Source: Stigonema ocellatum SAG 48.90 = DSM 106950
GTDB taxonomy: Bacteria; Cyanobacteriota; Cyanobacteriia; Cyanobacteriales; Nostocaceae
Assembly (NCBI GenBank): GCA_016903675.1
Contig: JADQBA010000019.1
Coordinates: 1 to 64,000 of the forward strand
Direction of reading: 5' to 3'
Length of the DNA stretch: 64,000 nt
Of the stretch, positions 1 through 7,987 are shown one piece after another; within the stretch, counting starts at the first letter, position 1, and each line of letters begins with the position of its first letter. Made by a program: the position numbers and the translations under genes. A model generated the notes under the pieces. That model searched no databases, had not been told where the DNA came from, and saw nothing but the letters and a program-made list of their open reading frames with translations.

Positions 1-203
1 GCCGAGGGATATGGCAGAAGATCAACAGCTGAATATATCAGATTTCTGGTGGATTTCTCAAGGCTCACGTAGTGGTTAGAAACTCATGTTATCGCAACTA
101 CCGAGTAGGATTATCTAAACAAGAAGATATAGAACCAATTATTTCGTTACTTCGAGAAGAAAGTCGAATGATTATTGCTCTGATTAAGAAGCTAGAATCA
201 TAG
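1..203 (+). pseudogene. Four-helix-bundle protein (23S rRNA intervening-sequence family), decayed, partial
   Basis: From base 1 the reading frame gives AEGYGRRSTAEYIRF, the conserved mid-section of the cyanobacterial four-helix-bundle family (TIGR02436 type). A stop at 70-72 interrupts it. The homologous sequence resumes as LETHVIATT in the first frame and then, after a frameshift, as KQEDIEPIISLLREESRM, ending at the stop at 201-203. The 5' end lies outside the window. At least one nonsense and one frameshift change make it a pseudogene. The family has no established enzymatic role. Confidence 0.6.
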
Positions 204-370
204 TCCCTCTTCCCTTCTTCCCTTCTTTCCTTGTTCTCTGTTCCCCGTTCCCTGTTAAGAGTTCCCTCTACCAAATTGTTAATTTAGCATAACAAGTACT
301 GAAGAGCCAAAATTGTTTTAGTCAACCTAAAACTACCATTTATAGCTAAATTTTCGACGTGGGAAATGAC

Positions 371-1508
371 TTAGATGGCTGCGATAACTTGAAGTAGGTA
401 GTTGTTATCTAAACCTGCGCGATATCTTTTCATTGCAACACTTCCACGCACCGTTTTATCTCTATCTAAAAGATTCAAAGATAAACGCCTTAGAACAGAA
501 AAATTAAGAGGGGCATTATCTTTACGGATACGACTAGCATCTTCATGGAATGTCATATCCAGTACCCAATGCACGGAATTTTCTATCCCCCAGTGGCTAC
601 GAACAGCATCATGTAAAACAACAGCATCATGCTCTAAACTGCTAATATAAAAGCGAACTTCAATAGTTGTTTTATTCCAAAGCCTACGTTCGCACATGAC
701 CATTCCTACACTCCTCAGTCCTAACCATTTTTCCTGGTTTGGTAGCTCCCCTAGCTGTTCAGCAGGGACACTCCAGTATTTGCGAATTTCAATCCGACCA
801 TGAGCGCTCTCGGTTGTGTGATGATAACTGTGGTCAACACCTTCAAAATTCTTGCTTTGAGCTTTTTCAAACCAACTGTTAACTGCATCCTCAAGTTTAC
901 TTTGATTTCCTTTGAGAGCAAGAACGTAATCTGCATTTTTTGCGATAATCTGGGCGGCGATTTCTTTCTGGCATCCCATCGCATCAATTGTAATGATACA
1001 TCCAATAATATCTAGCAACTCCAATAATTTCGGAATTGCCGTTATCTCATTTGATGGGAGCATCAACTTTAAGTTGACCTAACACCAGCCGATGTTCGCT
1101 TGCCCAAGCACTGATAACATGAATTGCTTTTTGTCCACTATTGCGGTCAAACGATTGCCTCATTGTTTTCCCATCAATAGGTATCACTTGAGCGCCAATA
1201 GCTTCAGTAATTGACTCCACCCACCGATGAAAGCATTGTTCAAATGCTTGGGGATCTAATCTGGCAAAGACTCTTGCAATGGTGTCATGCGAGGGAATAC
1301 CGTTGGGTAATACCAGAAACGTTTCCAGCCATTTCCGTTTGGCTTGAGCATAAGTCTCAATCGCTACCCAGGTATTTTCTCCACTGATAACTGCTAATAT
1401 TGCGATCGCAACGATATCTACCAATTGATGTTGTTTAGTACGCTCAATTCTGGGATCTTCTAGGTTAGAAAAGTATTTGAGGATAGTATCGTCAAAGTTC
1501 GCACTCAT
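371..1508 (-). mobile_element. ISAs1-family transposase, frameshifted
   Basis: Two minus-strand frames together make one DDE transposase of the ISAs1/H-repeat family. The upstream frame (1047-1508, 153 codons) carries the N-terminal associated domain (LEDPRIERTKQHQLVDIVA) and the first catalytic Asp in PIDGKT. The downstream frame (371-1066, 231 codons) has the second Asp in ITIDAMG and the Glu in FHEDASRIR. They are joined around 1050-1066, where the sense strand reads GATGCTCCCATCAAATGAG; family members read through with one base fewer there, so a single-base insertion breaks the gene. All three catalytic acids survive. No convincing terminal inverted repeats were found by eye, so the ends given are those of the coding part only. 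Confidence 0.85.
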
Positions 1509-1648
1509 AATTTGTCGATGTTGCGATCGCCCTAGTTGTTGGCAAAATTACAATCCCTTATTATACCTCATCTTTGTCGCCAATTTTGATGCGTTTGCCC
1601 TGAGAGAGAGCCTGATTCACATCCGGTTTCAAGTTCTGCTTTGAATGC

Positions 1649-1993
1649 TCAACCAATATGTAGGATCTGAGAATCATGCACTCCCCGCTTTGGGGCAATT
1701 TCAATTGAACTTGTATTAATTGATTCATAAATATTATTGTCATCATCTAATTTCTCGGATTCATCTTTGACAACATCATCCTGAACAGCATCCTCAGAGT
1801 CCAATTCTTTTTTTCCAATAACGTTAGTACCACTTTGATCAAGGGATACCCTTTCTCCAGAGAAGGGAATTGCCCAAGCGGCATGACTATCAGTCTCTTT
1901 CTCTGGTAAGATCGAAAGTATGGAGTAACAATGCCCAGTGAGAAAAAGTAGATACTGGTTTCGCTCGCTTATACGAACTTTTTCAAAACCCAC
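1649..1993 (-). CDS. Hypothetical protein, possible gene fragment
   Basis: An open frame of 114 codons starts with GTG at 1993. It is acidic in its second half (DSEDAVQDDVVKDESEKLDDD). I do not recognise a family. A second overlapping frame (1561-1746) continues with plausible protein sequence, so this may be one gene broken by a frameshift near 1700. It lies between a truncated Rpn-type gene and a broken transposase, in a stretch that is clearly degenerating, so it may not be functional. Confidence 0.3.
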   Translation of the reverse strand: MGFEKVRISERNQYLLFLTGHCYSILSILPEKETDSHAAWAIPFSGERVSLDQSGTNVIGKKELDSEDAVQDDVVKDESEKLDDDNNIYESINTSSIEIAPKRGVHDSQILHIG

Positions 1994-1998
1994 AATCG

Positions 1999-2487
1999 CT
2001 ATCCTGATGTGCCTGTAACAGATCCCGCCTGTAACTGCTGCACTCGCTCCACGGTTAACCCTGTTACCCGCGCAATTGCTTCATATGCCATACCCTCCCG
2101 CAGTAGATTCACTGCTAAGAGCTCTAATGCTTGTTGAGCGCCTTTTTGTGCCCCTTTTTGTTCCCAACTAGTAACAATTTCCATAATTTCCTCCTGCTCA
2201 GTTAATCCCATTGTATCGATAGCCGCTTGGAAGGCTAGTTCTTCGGTTGAATCAAGCCGTAAATATGTATCGACAAACCCAGAAATTAATTGCATCCGCG
2301 CCGGGTCTAATTTTAAACTAGTCAGTAATCGCAAACATTCCGCTTTAACTTGTGGGCGTTCTCTTGGGGGAATATTCATCTTCGCCATCAGTGCTGCTGC
2401 CACAGGATTAGGCTGCGTGATAAAATCCCGCCAACTTAAGCGATTTAATTGAATAGCTGCAAACTGAAATTCCAGTACAACCGTAAG
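1999..2487 (-). pseudogene. Rpn-family (PD-(D/E)XK_2) protein, N-terminally truncated
   Basis: The open frame encodes the C-terminal half typical of cyanobacterial Rpn-type putative transposase/nuclease proteins: QLNRLSWRDFITQPNPVAAAL, then the helical MAKMNIPPRERPQVKAEC segment, SGFVDTYLRL and a C-terminal GAQKGAQQALELLAVNLLREG helix. Homologous sequence extends upstream of the ATG at 2403 back to an in-frame stop near 2490, with no start codon and no nuclease domain. The catalytic N-terminal half is therefore missing. The family is linked to recombination-promoting nucleases; this copy should be inactive. Confidence 0.65.
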
Positions 2488-2682
2488 AATTCCTTATTCA
2501 CGTTTTTCCCTCAACCAGGAAGACTAATGATATGGTAACTCTTGCGTTCTTCTTTGCGTCTTTGCGCCTTTGCGTGAGACAAAAAATATCTGGTTCTAAA
2601 ATTAACAAACCGCAGATGAACGCAGATGTAGACGCCTCTTAGGCGGCTTGCCGCAGGCTACGCAGATGCAGCGGTAACAAAT
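2404..2682. other. Intergenic stretch with dispersed-repeat debris
   Basis: The right part (about 2615-2665) carries the common cyanobacterial dispersed motif CTTGCCGCAGGCTACGC and nearby TCTTTGCGTCTTTGCGCC-like repeats. Apart from the 5' remnant of the Rpn gene I see no gene here. Confidence 0.5.
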
Positions 2683-3486
2683 CTAACTAGAAGCACTAGT
2701 ATAAAACCGCAACGCAAACCGCCAAAACCAGGTGGAGACAAAAAACAGCAACAGCGATAAGACCGCTGCACCGAACACCCAAGTAGTTTGACTGCGACCT
2801 AGCATCACTTCCGCAGGTACAGTAGTTAAAAAAGCTACGGGCACCACAAATGTGAAGAAAAAGCGGTAAGCTGTGGGATATGCTACCATAGGATATCTCC
2901 CAGCTTCCAACAAACCCCGCAACACCTCAGTGGCGTTATAAACTTTGACAAACCAGATACTAGTTGCCCCCAGTATAAACCACAGACTGTACAGAATGAC
3001 TAAGCCAAAACACAGGGGAATTGCACTCATAAGGTAGTCGCCTATTCCTAAGCCGAGTTTTTTACCTGCGTAACCAATGATCACGCTGCCAAAAATTAAA
3101 TCTGGCAATCCCCAAGGTGAAATGATATGGGTGGAAAGCCAAAACTGGCTAGGGATAGGTTTGAGTAACACAAAGTCCAGTGTACCTTCCTGCACATGGC
3201 GAACAATACGATTCAGGTTCGGGGCAAGAAAGGTTGCTGAAAAGCCTTGTAGCAGGGTAAAAATCCCTAAAACCACTAAAGCTGCTTCCCATGACCAGCC
3301 AGTGAAGGTGTAGCCATTACCGTAAAACAAAAATAATCCGAAGAGGCTACCTGCAAGATTACCCAAGCTGCCAAGAGCAGCTAACAGGAAGTTGATGCGG
3401 TACTCCAACTCAGATGCTATGGCAGCACTCCAGAACAATATTAGTACTTTCAGATATCTCACTAGAAAATAGGGAGCGGGCTTCAT
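2683..3486 (-). CDS. ABC-2 type transporter permease (COG3694-like)
   Basis: A 267-residue integral membrane protein with about six hydrophobic segments. It matches the uncharacterised ABC-2 permease family COG3694: an N-terminal RYLKVLILFWSAAIASELEYR segment, a central HVQEGTLDFVLLKPI motif characteristic of the group, and C-terminal FYTSASS. Such permeases work as pairs with an ATPase and a sister permease in export systems of unknown substrate. No partner is adjacent in this window, so the rest of the transporter must lie elsewhere. The start matches the usual family length. Confidence 0.85.
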   Translation of the reverse strand: MKPAPYFLVRYLKVLILFWSAAIASELEYRINFLLAALGSLGNLAGSLFGLFLFYGNGYTFTGWSWEAALVVLGIFTLLQGFSATFLAPNLNRIVRHVQEGTLDFVLLKPIPSQFWLSTHIISPWGLPDLIFGSVIIGYAGKKLGLGIGDYLMSAIPLCFGLVILYSLWFILGATSIWFVKVYNATEVLRGLLEAGRYPMVAYPTAYRFFFTFVVPVAFLTTVPAEVMLGRSQTTWVFGAAVLSLLLFFVSTWFWRFALRFYTSASS

Positions 3487-3491
3487 TGTAC

Positions 3492-3616
3492 AGGAATCCT
3501 AAATCATTTGTGAAAAATCTTAAGTAGTGTAGGGTGGGCACTGCCCACCAAACCCCAGACATGGTGGGCAGTGCCCACCCTACGTGTGTTTCCAAAATCA
3601 AATAGAAATCCTATAG
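3492..3616. repeat. MITE-like dispersed element with GGGTGGGCACTGCCCACC core
   Basis: The core at 3529-3583 is a long inverted repeat whose arms begin GTAGGGTGGGCACTGCCCACC-like and end with the mirror sequence. It is flanked by imperfect outer repeats (AATCCTAAATCATTTGTG on the left, CAAATAGAAATCCTATA on the right). A second full core is at 16098-16152 and a half core at 52768-52790. Confidence 0.6.
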
Positions 3617-3631
3617 ATTGTATCCTACATT

Positions 3632-3682
3632 TTTCCCCCCATTCCCCACTCCCCACTCCCCATTCCCCACTCCCCATTCCTT
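3632..3682. repeat. Short tandemly repeated repeat (heptamer CCCCACT/CCCCATT)
   Basis: Direct tandem heptanucleotide repeats (STRR type) fill the gap right up to the stop codon of the MFS gene. The same unit recurs in many gaps of the window. Confidence 0.85.
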
Positions 3683-5125
3683 TTACTTCCGTCTCTTCAT
3701 TCTCCAGAGAAAAGCCACCAATGCTGCTGCGGATAGCAAGAGGAGTGCTGCTATGTGAAAGGTTCCTTGGAAGCCAAACACCAGTGCTTCAGGAGACGCC
3801 TTTGTCACGTCAACAGCAGAGGCAAAGGAGAGAGTCAGCACGGCAAACACAGTGCCCATCACTGCTAGTCCGGTGCTTTGTCCTAAAGTTCGGGACAAAG
3901 ACAGTAATCCGGAAGCGATGCCTAAGCGTTCTGGAGAAACCTCGCCTAAAATGGCGCTATTGTTGGGTGACTGAAACATTCCTAGCCCAATGCCAAAGGG
4001 TGCAACCCGTACAATATAGCCTAGTTCAGTCAGGTGGGCATTGAAGGTACTGATGGAAAGACAACCAACCGTCATCAGCAACAACCCAATCAAGCTGATG
4101 ATACGCGTTCCAAACCGATCAGACAGATTCCCTGAAAAGGGGGCGACGATACCGCCCAACACAGGTGACACTGCCAGTAATAATCCCACCTTTTGGGTGG
4201 GATAGTGGAGAACTAATTCGAGAAAGAAAGGAGTGAGAAAAATTACCCCAGCTAGCGCGATAAACACCAGCACAGCTGTTAACAAACTGAGGCTAAACTG
4301 CAAATTGCGAAACAGACGTAAGTCCAGCATCGGTTGTTTCATCCGGGCTTCGACCCATAAGAAACTTATTAAGCCAAGGATGGCGATCGCCAGTAGCGCC
4401 AATGTCCTAGGACTACCAAATCCGTGATTTTGTCCTTCTGTCATCCCCAAAGCAAAGCAAACCAACGTCACAGTCATAATGAGTGCCCCTAGCACATCAA
4501 ACTTTTGTTTGATGGGGTTGGTAACACTAGGTGGAACACTGCGGAAAACCACAAAGGTGGCAAATATCCCAATAGGTACATTCACCAAAAAGATGGCTCG
4601 CCAGTCAGAAATTCTGATTAACAATCCTCCAACTGTGGGTCCAAGGGCAATGCCCAGAGACACAACCGCGCCGATAATTCCCACTGCTCGCCCTCGTTCC
4701 GAGGTTGGAAAAACTTCGGTAACAATTGCCGCCCCCAGTCCCGAAATCATCACGGCTCCTAGTCCTTGCAGTGCCCGAAACCCAATCAACCAGCCCTCTC
4801 CTGGTGCAAGTCCACACAACAGCGAGCTAAAGGTAAACAGCACCAACCCTCCCAGATACAACGATTTCTTCCCAACCATATCGCCTAGGCGAGCCGCACC
4901 TAACACCAAGGCAGTAACAACAAGTAGATAGCTTAAAACGACCCATTGAATGGTGGCAAAGCTTGTGTGGAAGACTTTTACCAAAGTGGGTAAGGCAATG
5001 TTGACAATGCTAGTATCAAGCGTAAACATTAATACACCTAATCCCACACCTAACATTGCCCACCACTTTCCTGAAGAATTTGGCGAGTGAGGATGTGATT
5101 GCATGGAGTTGCCGTTTATACTCAT
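3683..5125 (-). CDS. MFS transporter, DHA2 (EmrB/QacA) drug-exporter family
   Basis: A 480-residue, 14-helix-type major facilitator. The helix-1 motif LDTSIVNIALPTL (residues 36-48) is diagnostic of the DHA2 family, motif A appears as GDMVGKK (81-87), and the antiporter motif C as GAVVSLGIALGPTVGGLL (about 151-168). Members export drugs and other hydrophobic compounds from the cytoplasm using the proton gradient. No EmrA-type membrane-fusion partner or regulator is adjacent. It is divergent from the DedA gene across about 300 bases. The real substrate cannot be inferred. Confidence 0.9.
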   Translation of the reverse strand: MSINGNSMQSHPHSPNSSGKWWAMLGVGLGVLMFTLDTSIVNIALPTLVKVFHTSFATIQWVVLSYLLVVTALVLGAARLGDMVGKKSLYLGGLVLFTFSSLLCGLAPGEGWLIGFRALQGLGAVMISGLGAAIVTEVFPTSERGRAVGIIGAVVSLGIALGPTVGGLLIRISDWRAIFLVNVPIGIFATFVVFRSVPPSVTNPIKQKFDVLGALIMTVTLVCFALGMTEGQNHGFGSPRTLALLAIAILGLISFLWVEARMKQPMLDLRLFRNLQFSLSLLTAVLVFIALAGVIFLTPFFLELVLHYPTQKVGLLLAVSPVLGGIVAPFSGNLSDRFGTRIISLIGLLLMTVGCLSISTFNAHLTELGYIVRVAPFGIGLGMFQSPNNSAILGEVSPERLGIASGLLSLSRTLGQSTGLAVMGTVFAVLTLSFASAVDVTKASPEALVFGFQGTFHIAALLLLSAAALVAFLWRMKRRK

Positions 5126-5427
5126 AATTTTTTATTGACGAGAGCGTTCAAGTATGGTGGTAGTGCAGTCTGGACACTGAGCCTGCACGCTGGGGAATTC
5201 CTGCGAAGTTCTTCAAAACTTTTTATAATCCTGATGTATTTTGTGTTAAATAAGTTTAAGTAATATTATCTGGCGTTGCTGATTGACGGTATGAAAAGCT
5301 CACGCAAAGTCGCAAAGTCGCAAAGGTACAGAAAACTATTGATTGAGGTTAATTCTGAATTCTTAGCAATGCTTCCTATTCTAGTTTATATATAAGTATT
5401 ATCAAATATTGACACAAGGGAGATTTT
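5126..5427. promoter_or_regulatory. Divergent intergenic region, MFS exporter / DedA
   Basis: It separates divergently transcribed genes and must hold both promoters. It is AT-rich towards the DedA start and contains a small triplication around 5293-5325 (CGCAAAGT units). A reasonable ribosome site (AAGGGAG, about 5415) precedes the DedA ATG. I see no clear operator. Confidence 0.4.
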
Positions 5428-6036
5428 ATGCATTTCGATTTACGAGAACTGATTAACTCATATGGCTACTGGTTTGTATGGGCAATAATTTTTGCTGAAT
5501 CTGGATTGCTCATAGGTTTTTTTCTGCCTGGGGATAGCTTACTGTTCACGGCTGGATTTGTAGCATCTCTTCCTCAATCATCGCTTAACATTTGGGTTCT
5601 CATTTTTGGTTCTTTTGTTTGTGCAGTCCTTGGTGATAACGTTGGCTATGCGAGTGGTTACAGAGTAGGTCGCAGACTATTTCAAAAGGAAGATTCATGG
5701 TTATTTAAGAAGAAAAATCTGGAAAAAGCCCAGGATTTTTATGAAAAGTACGGCAATAAAACCATTGTTATAGCGCGGTTTACGCCTGTTGTTCGCACTT
5801 TTGCCCCGATTGTGGCTGGCATAGCTGCCATGCAATATCGGACATTTATGTTTTACAATCTCATCGGAGGTTTTATTTGGACATTCGGTCTCACGCTGTT
5901 AGGCTTTTTCTTAGGAAAATCTCTTAAGCCTGAACAAGTAGATAAGTATTTGTTACCGATTATTGGGTTAATTATAGTTATTTCTTTACTTCCAACCATC
6001 ATTCATATAATTAAAGAGAAGCAGACAAGTAAGTAG
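5428..6036 (+). CDS. DedA-family membrane protein
   Basis: A 202-residue membrane protein of the DedA/SNARE-associated family (VTT domain). The diagnostic segments are ESGLLIGFFLPGDSLLF (24-40), a GRR-type motif near 81, and IARFTPVVRTFAPIVAG (115-131), which contains the conserved Arg and Pro residues. Hydrophobic helices follow to the C-terminus. DedA proteins act in lipid flipping and envelope homeostasis (undecaprenyl-phosphate recycling in some members). It precedes the ABC exporter by about 90 bases on the same strand, but the gap is C-rich and repetitive, so co-transcription is only possible. Confidence 0.9.
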   Translation: MHFDLRELINSYGYWFVWAIIFAESGLLIGFFLPGDSLLFTAGFVASLPQSSLNIWVLIFGSFVCAVLGDNVGYASGYRVGRRLFQKEDSWLFKKKNLEKAQDFYEKYGNKTIVIARFTPVVRTFAPIVAGIAAMQYRTFMFYNLIGGFIWTFGLTLLGFFLGKSLKPEQVDKYLLPIIGLIIVISLLPTIIHIIKEKQTSK

Positions 6037-6128
6037 CCCTACCCCCCCACACCCCTATTTTCTTTTCAGAAACAGCGTCAAAGCTGATAGCGTCAAACAA
6101 AGAAGAATATTTTTCTGGACGTTTCAGC

Positions 6129-7862
6129 TTGAAAACGCGCTCTAATTACTGGCAACTTCTACCGTATATCCGACCCCAGTGGCAAAACCTTGTCAAGGGG
6201 TTTGTTGGAATTTTAGGATATGTGTTGGCGACATTAACGCTCATCCATTTCGCCGGAAAATTGGCGATTCCCTTTGGACAGGGTAATGTGGTAGCGATCG
6301 CCCAACTCGCCGGAATCTTAGCAGGAGTGTTTCTTGCGAGAGGCTTTTTTCAGTCTGTGCAAGATATCTACATGGCAAAAGCCGCCCTGCGAGTAGCTTT
6401 TGAACTCCGTAATCAGGTCTATGCCCACCTCCAAAGGCTAAATCTCAGTTACTTTGAAACGGCAAAAGCAGGTGATTTATCTTACCGCCTCACAGAAGAT
6501 ATCGACCGTGTTGGGGAAGTCGTGCATAAACTCTTTCACGACTTTATCCCCTGCGTTTTGCAATTGCTGGCAATTCCTATCTACATGATTTGCCTGAATT
6601 GGCAACTCACACTAGCCACAGTTATTGTTGCGCCCTTGATGGGTATTTTAATTGGCTGGTGTGGTGAACGGTTACGCCAATTCTCTTTAAAAAGTCAAAA
6701 TCGTGTCTCGGATTTGTCAGCAATCCTCACAGAAGTTTTTAGTGGTATCCGACTGGTACAGGCATTTGGGGCAGAAAATTACGAAATTGCCAGGTTTAGC
6801 CGTGAGGCTGAACGGACTCTCAAAGCAAAATACTCAGCTGAACGACTCAAAGCAATTCAGATTCCCGTCATCGGATTTCTCGAAGCGGTGGGTGCTTTAT
6901 CACTCCTGTTCGTTGGTGCATGGCAAATTTCCCAACGCCACTTGACGGTGGTAGAGTTTTTTAGCTACCTTGCGGCGGCTGGGTTGTTGATTGACCCGGT
7001 TGGTCACGTTAGTAGCAACTACAACGAGTTTAAGCAGGGTGAGGCTTCTGTCGATCGCGTTTTTGAATTGTTGGCAATTCAACCGACGGTGGTGGAAAAA
7101 CCTGACGCCATGACCTTACCCCCAGTTTATGGCAAGGTAGAATATCGCCATATTTCCTTTGCCTACAAACCTGGTGAACCAGTCTTACAAGACATCAATT
7201 TGTTGGTCTTGCCAGGAGAAGCTATTGCCCTCGTGGGTGCTTCTGGTGCTGGCAAAACCACTTTCGTGAATCTCCTACCGCGCTTTTATGACCCCGAAGT
7301 AGGTCAAATCTTCATTGACGGTGTGGATATCCGGGATGTCACCCTTCACAGTCTGCGACCACAAATTGGTATTGTTCCCCAAGAAACCACCATGTTCTCT
7401 GGAATGATAGCACAAAATATCGCTTTTGGTCAAGACTCCTTTGACATGGAATCTGTCCAAAAAGCCGCAAAAATTGCTAATGCTCATCAATTTATTATGA
7501 GACTGCCGGATGGTTATCACACTTGGGTAGGTGAGCGCGGGGTAAATTTATCTGGGGGACAACGACAAAGAATCGCGATCGCTCGTGCTGTTCTCCTTGA
7601 CCCCAAAATTTTAATTCTGGATGAGGCAACTTCTGCCCTTGATTCAGAGTCAGAAGCACTTGTACAGGAAGCCTTGGAAAGGCTGATGCAGAACCGGACA
7701 GTATTTATTATTGCCCACCGTCTTAGTACAGTGCGGCGGTGCGATCGCATTTTAGTTTTGGAAAAGGGACAGATTGTGGAATCGGGGACTCATCAAGAAT
7801 TGCTAGCGCTTGAGCGTCGCTATGCGGGGTTTTACGCTCAGCAGTTCACCAATTATTCCTAA
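6129..7862 (+). CDS. ABC transporter, fused permease and ATPase (exporter type)
   Basis: A 577-residue half-transporter with an N-terminal six-helix ABC transmembrane domain (about 15-310) and a C-terminal ATPase. Walker A is GASGAGKTT (near 370), the signature LSGGQRQR (near 473), Walker B ILILDEATSALD (near 495), and the switch His lies in IIAHRLST. It should act as a homodimer in the inner membrane, exporting lipids, polysaccharide precursors or peptides; heterocyst exporters such as HepA have the same architecture, but I cannot assign it. Translation appears to start at TTG 6129; no better ATG lies upstream. The A-T-TE synthetase begins 125 bases downstream on the same strand, so product export is plausible but unproven. 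Confidence 0.9.
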   Translation: MKTRSNYWQLLPYIRPQWQNLVKGFVGILGYVLATLTLIHFAGKLAIPFGQGNVVAIAQLAGILAGVFLARGFFQSVQDIYMAKAALRVAFELRNQVYAHLQRLNLSYFETAKAGDLSYRLTEDIDRVGEVVHKLFHDFIPCVLQLLAIPIYMICLNWQLTLATVIVAPLMGILIGWCGERLRQFSLKSQNRVSDLSAILTEVFSGIRLVQAFGAENYEIARFSREAERTLKAKYSAERLKAIQIPVIGFLEAVGALSLLFVGAWQISQRHLTVVEFFSYLAAAGLLIDPVGHVSSNYNEFKQGEASVDRVFELLAIQPTVVEKPDAMTLPPVYGKVEYRHISFAYKPGEPVLQDINLLVLPGEAIALVGASGAGKTTFVNLLPRFYDPEVGQIFIDGVDIRDVTLHSLRPQIGIVPQETTMFSGMIAQNIAFGQDSFDMESVQKAAKIANAHQFIMRLPDGYHTWVGERGVNLSGGQRQRIAIARAVLLDPKILILDEATSALDSESEALVQEALERLMQNRTVFIIAHRLSTVRRCDRILVLEKGQIVESGTHQELLALERRYAGFYAQQFTNYS

Positions 7863-7987
7863 AGTTGTGGCCCGACTCACCCCGAGCACCTCCGTAACCG
7901 ACAAATTAGGTTTGTATTCATGTGTGATGAATGTTGATAACTGAGGCTGTATAATTTCCCTTAGTAACTATATTAACATTAACCCAT

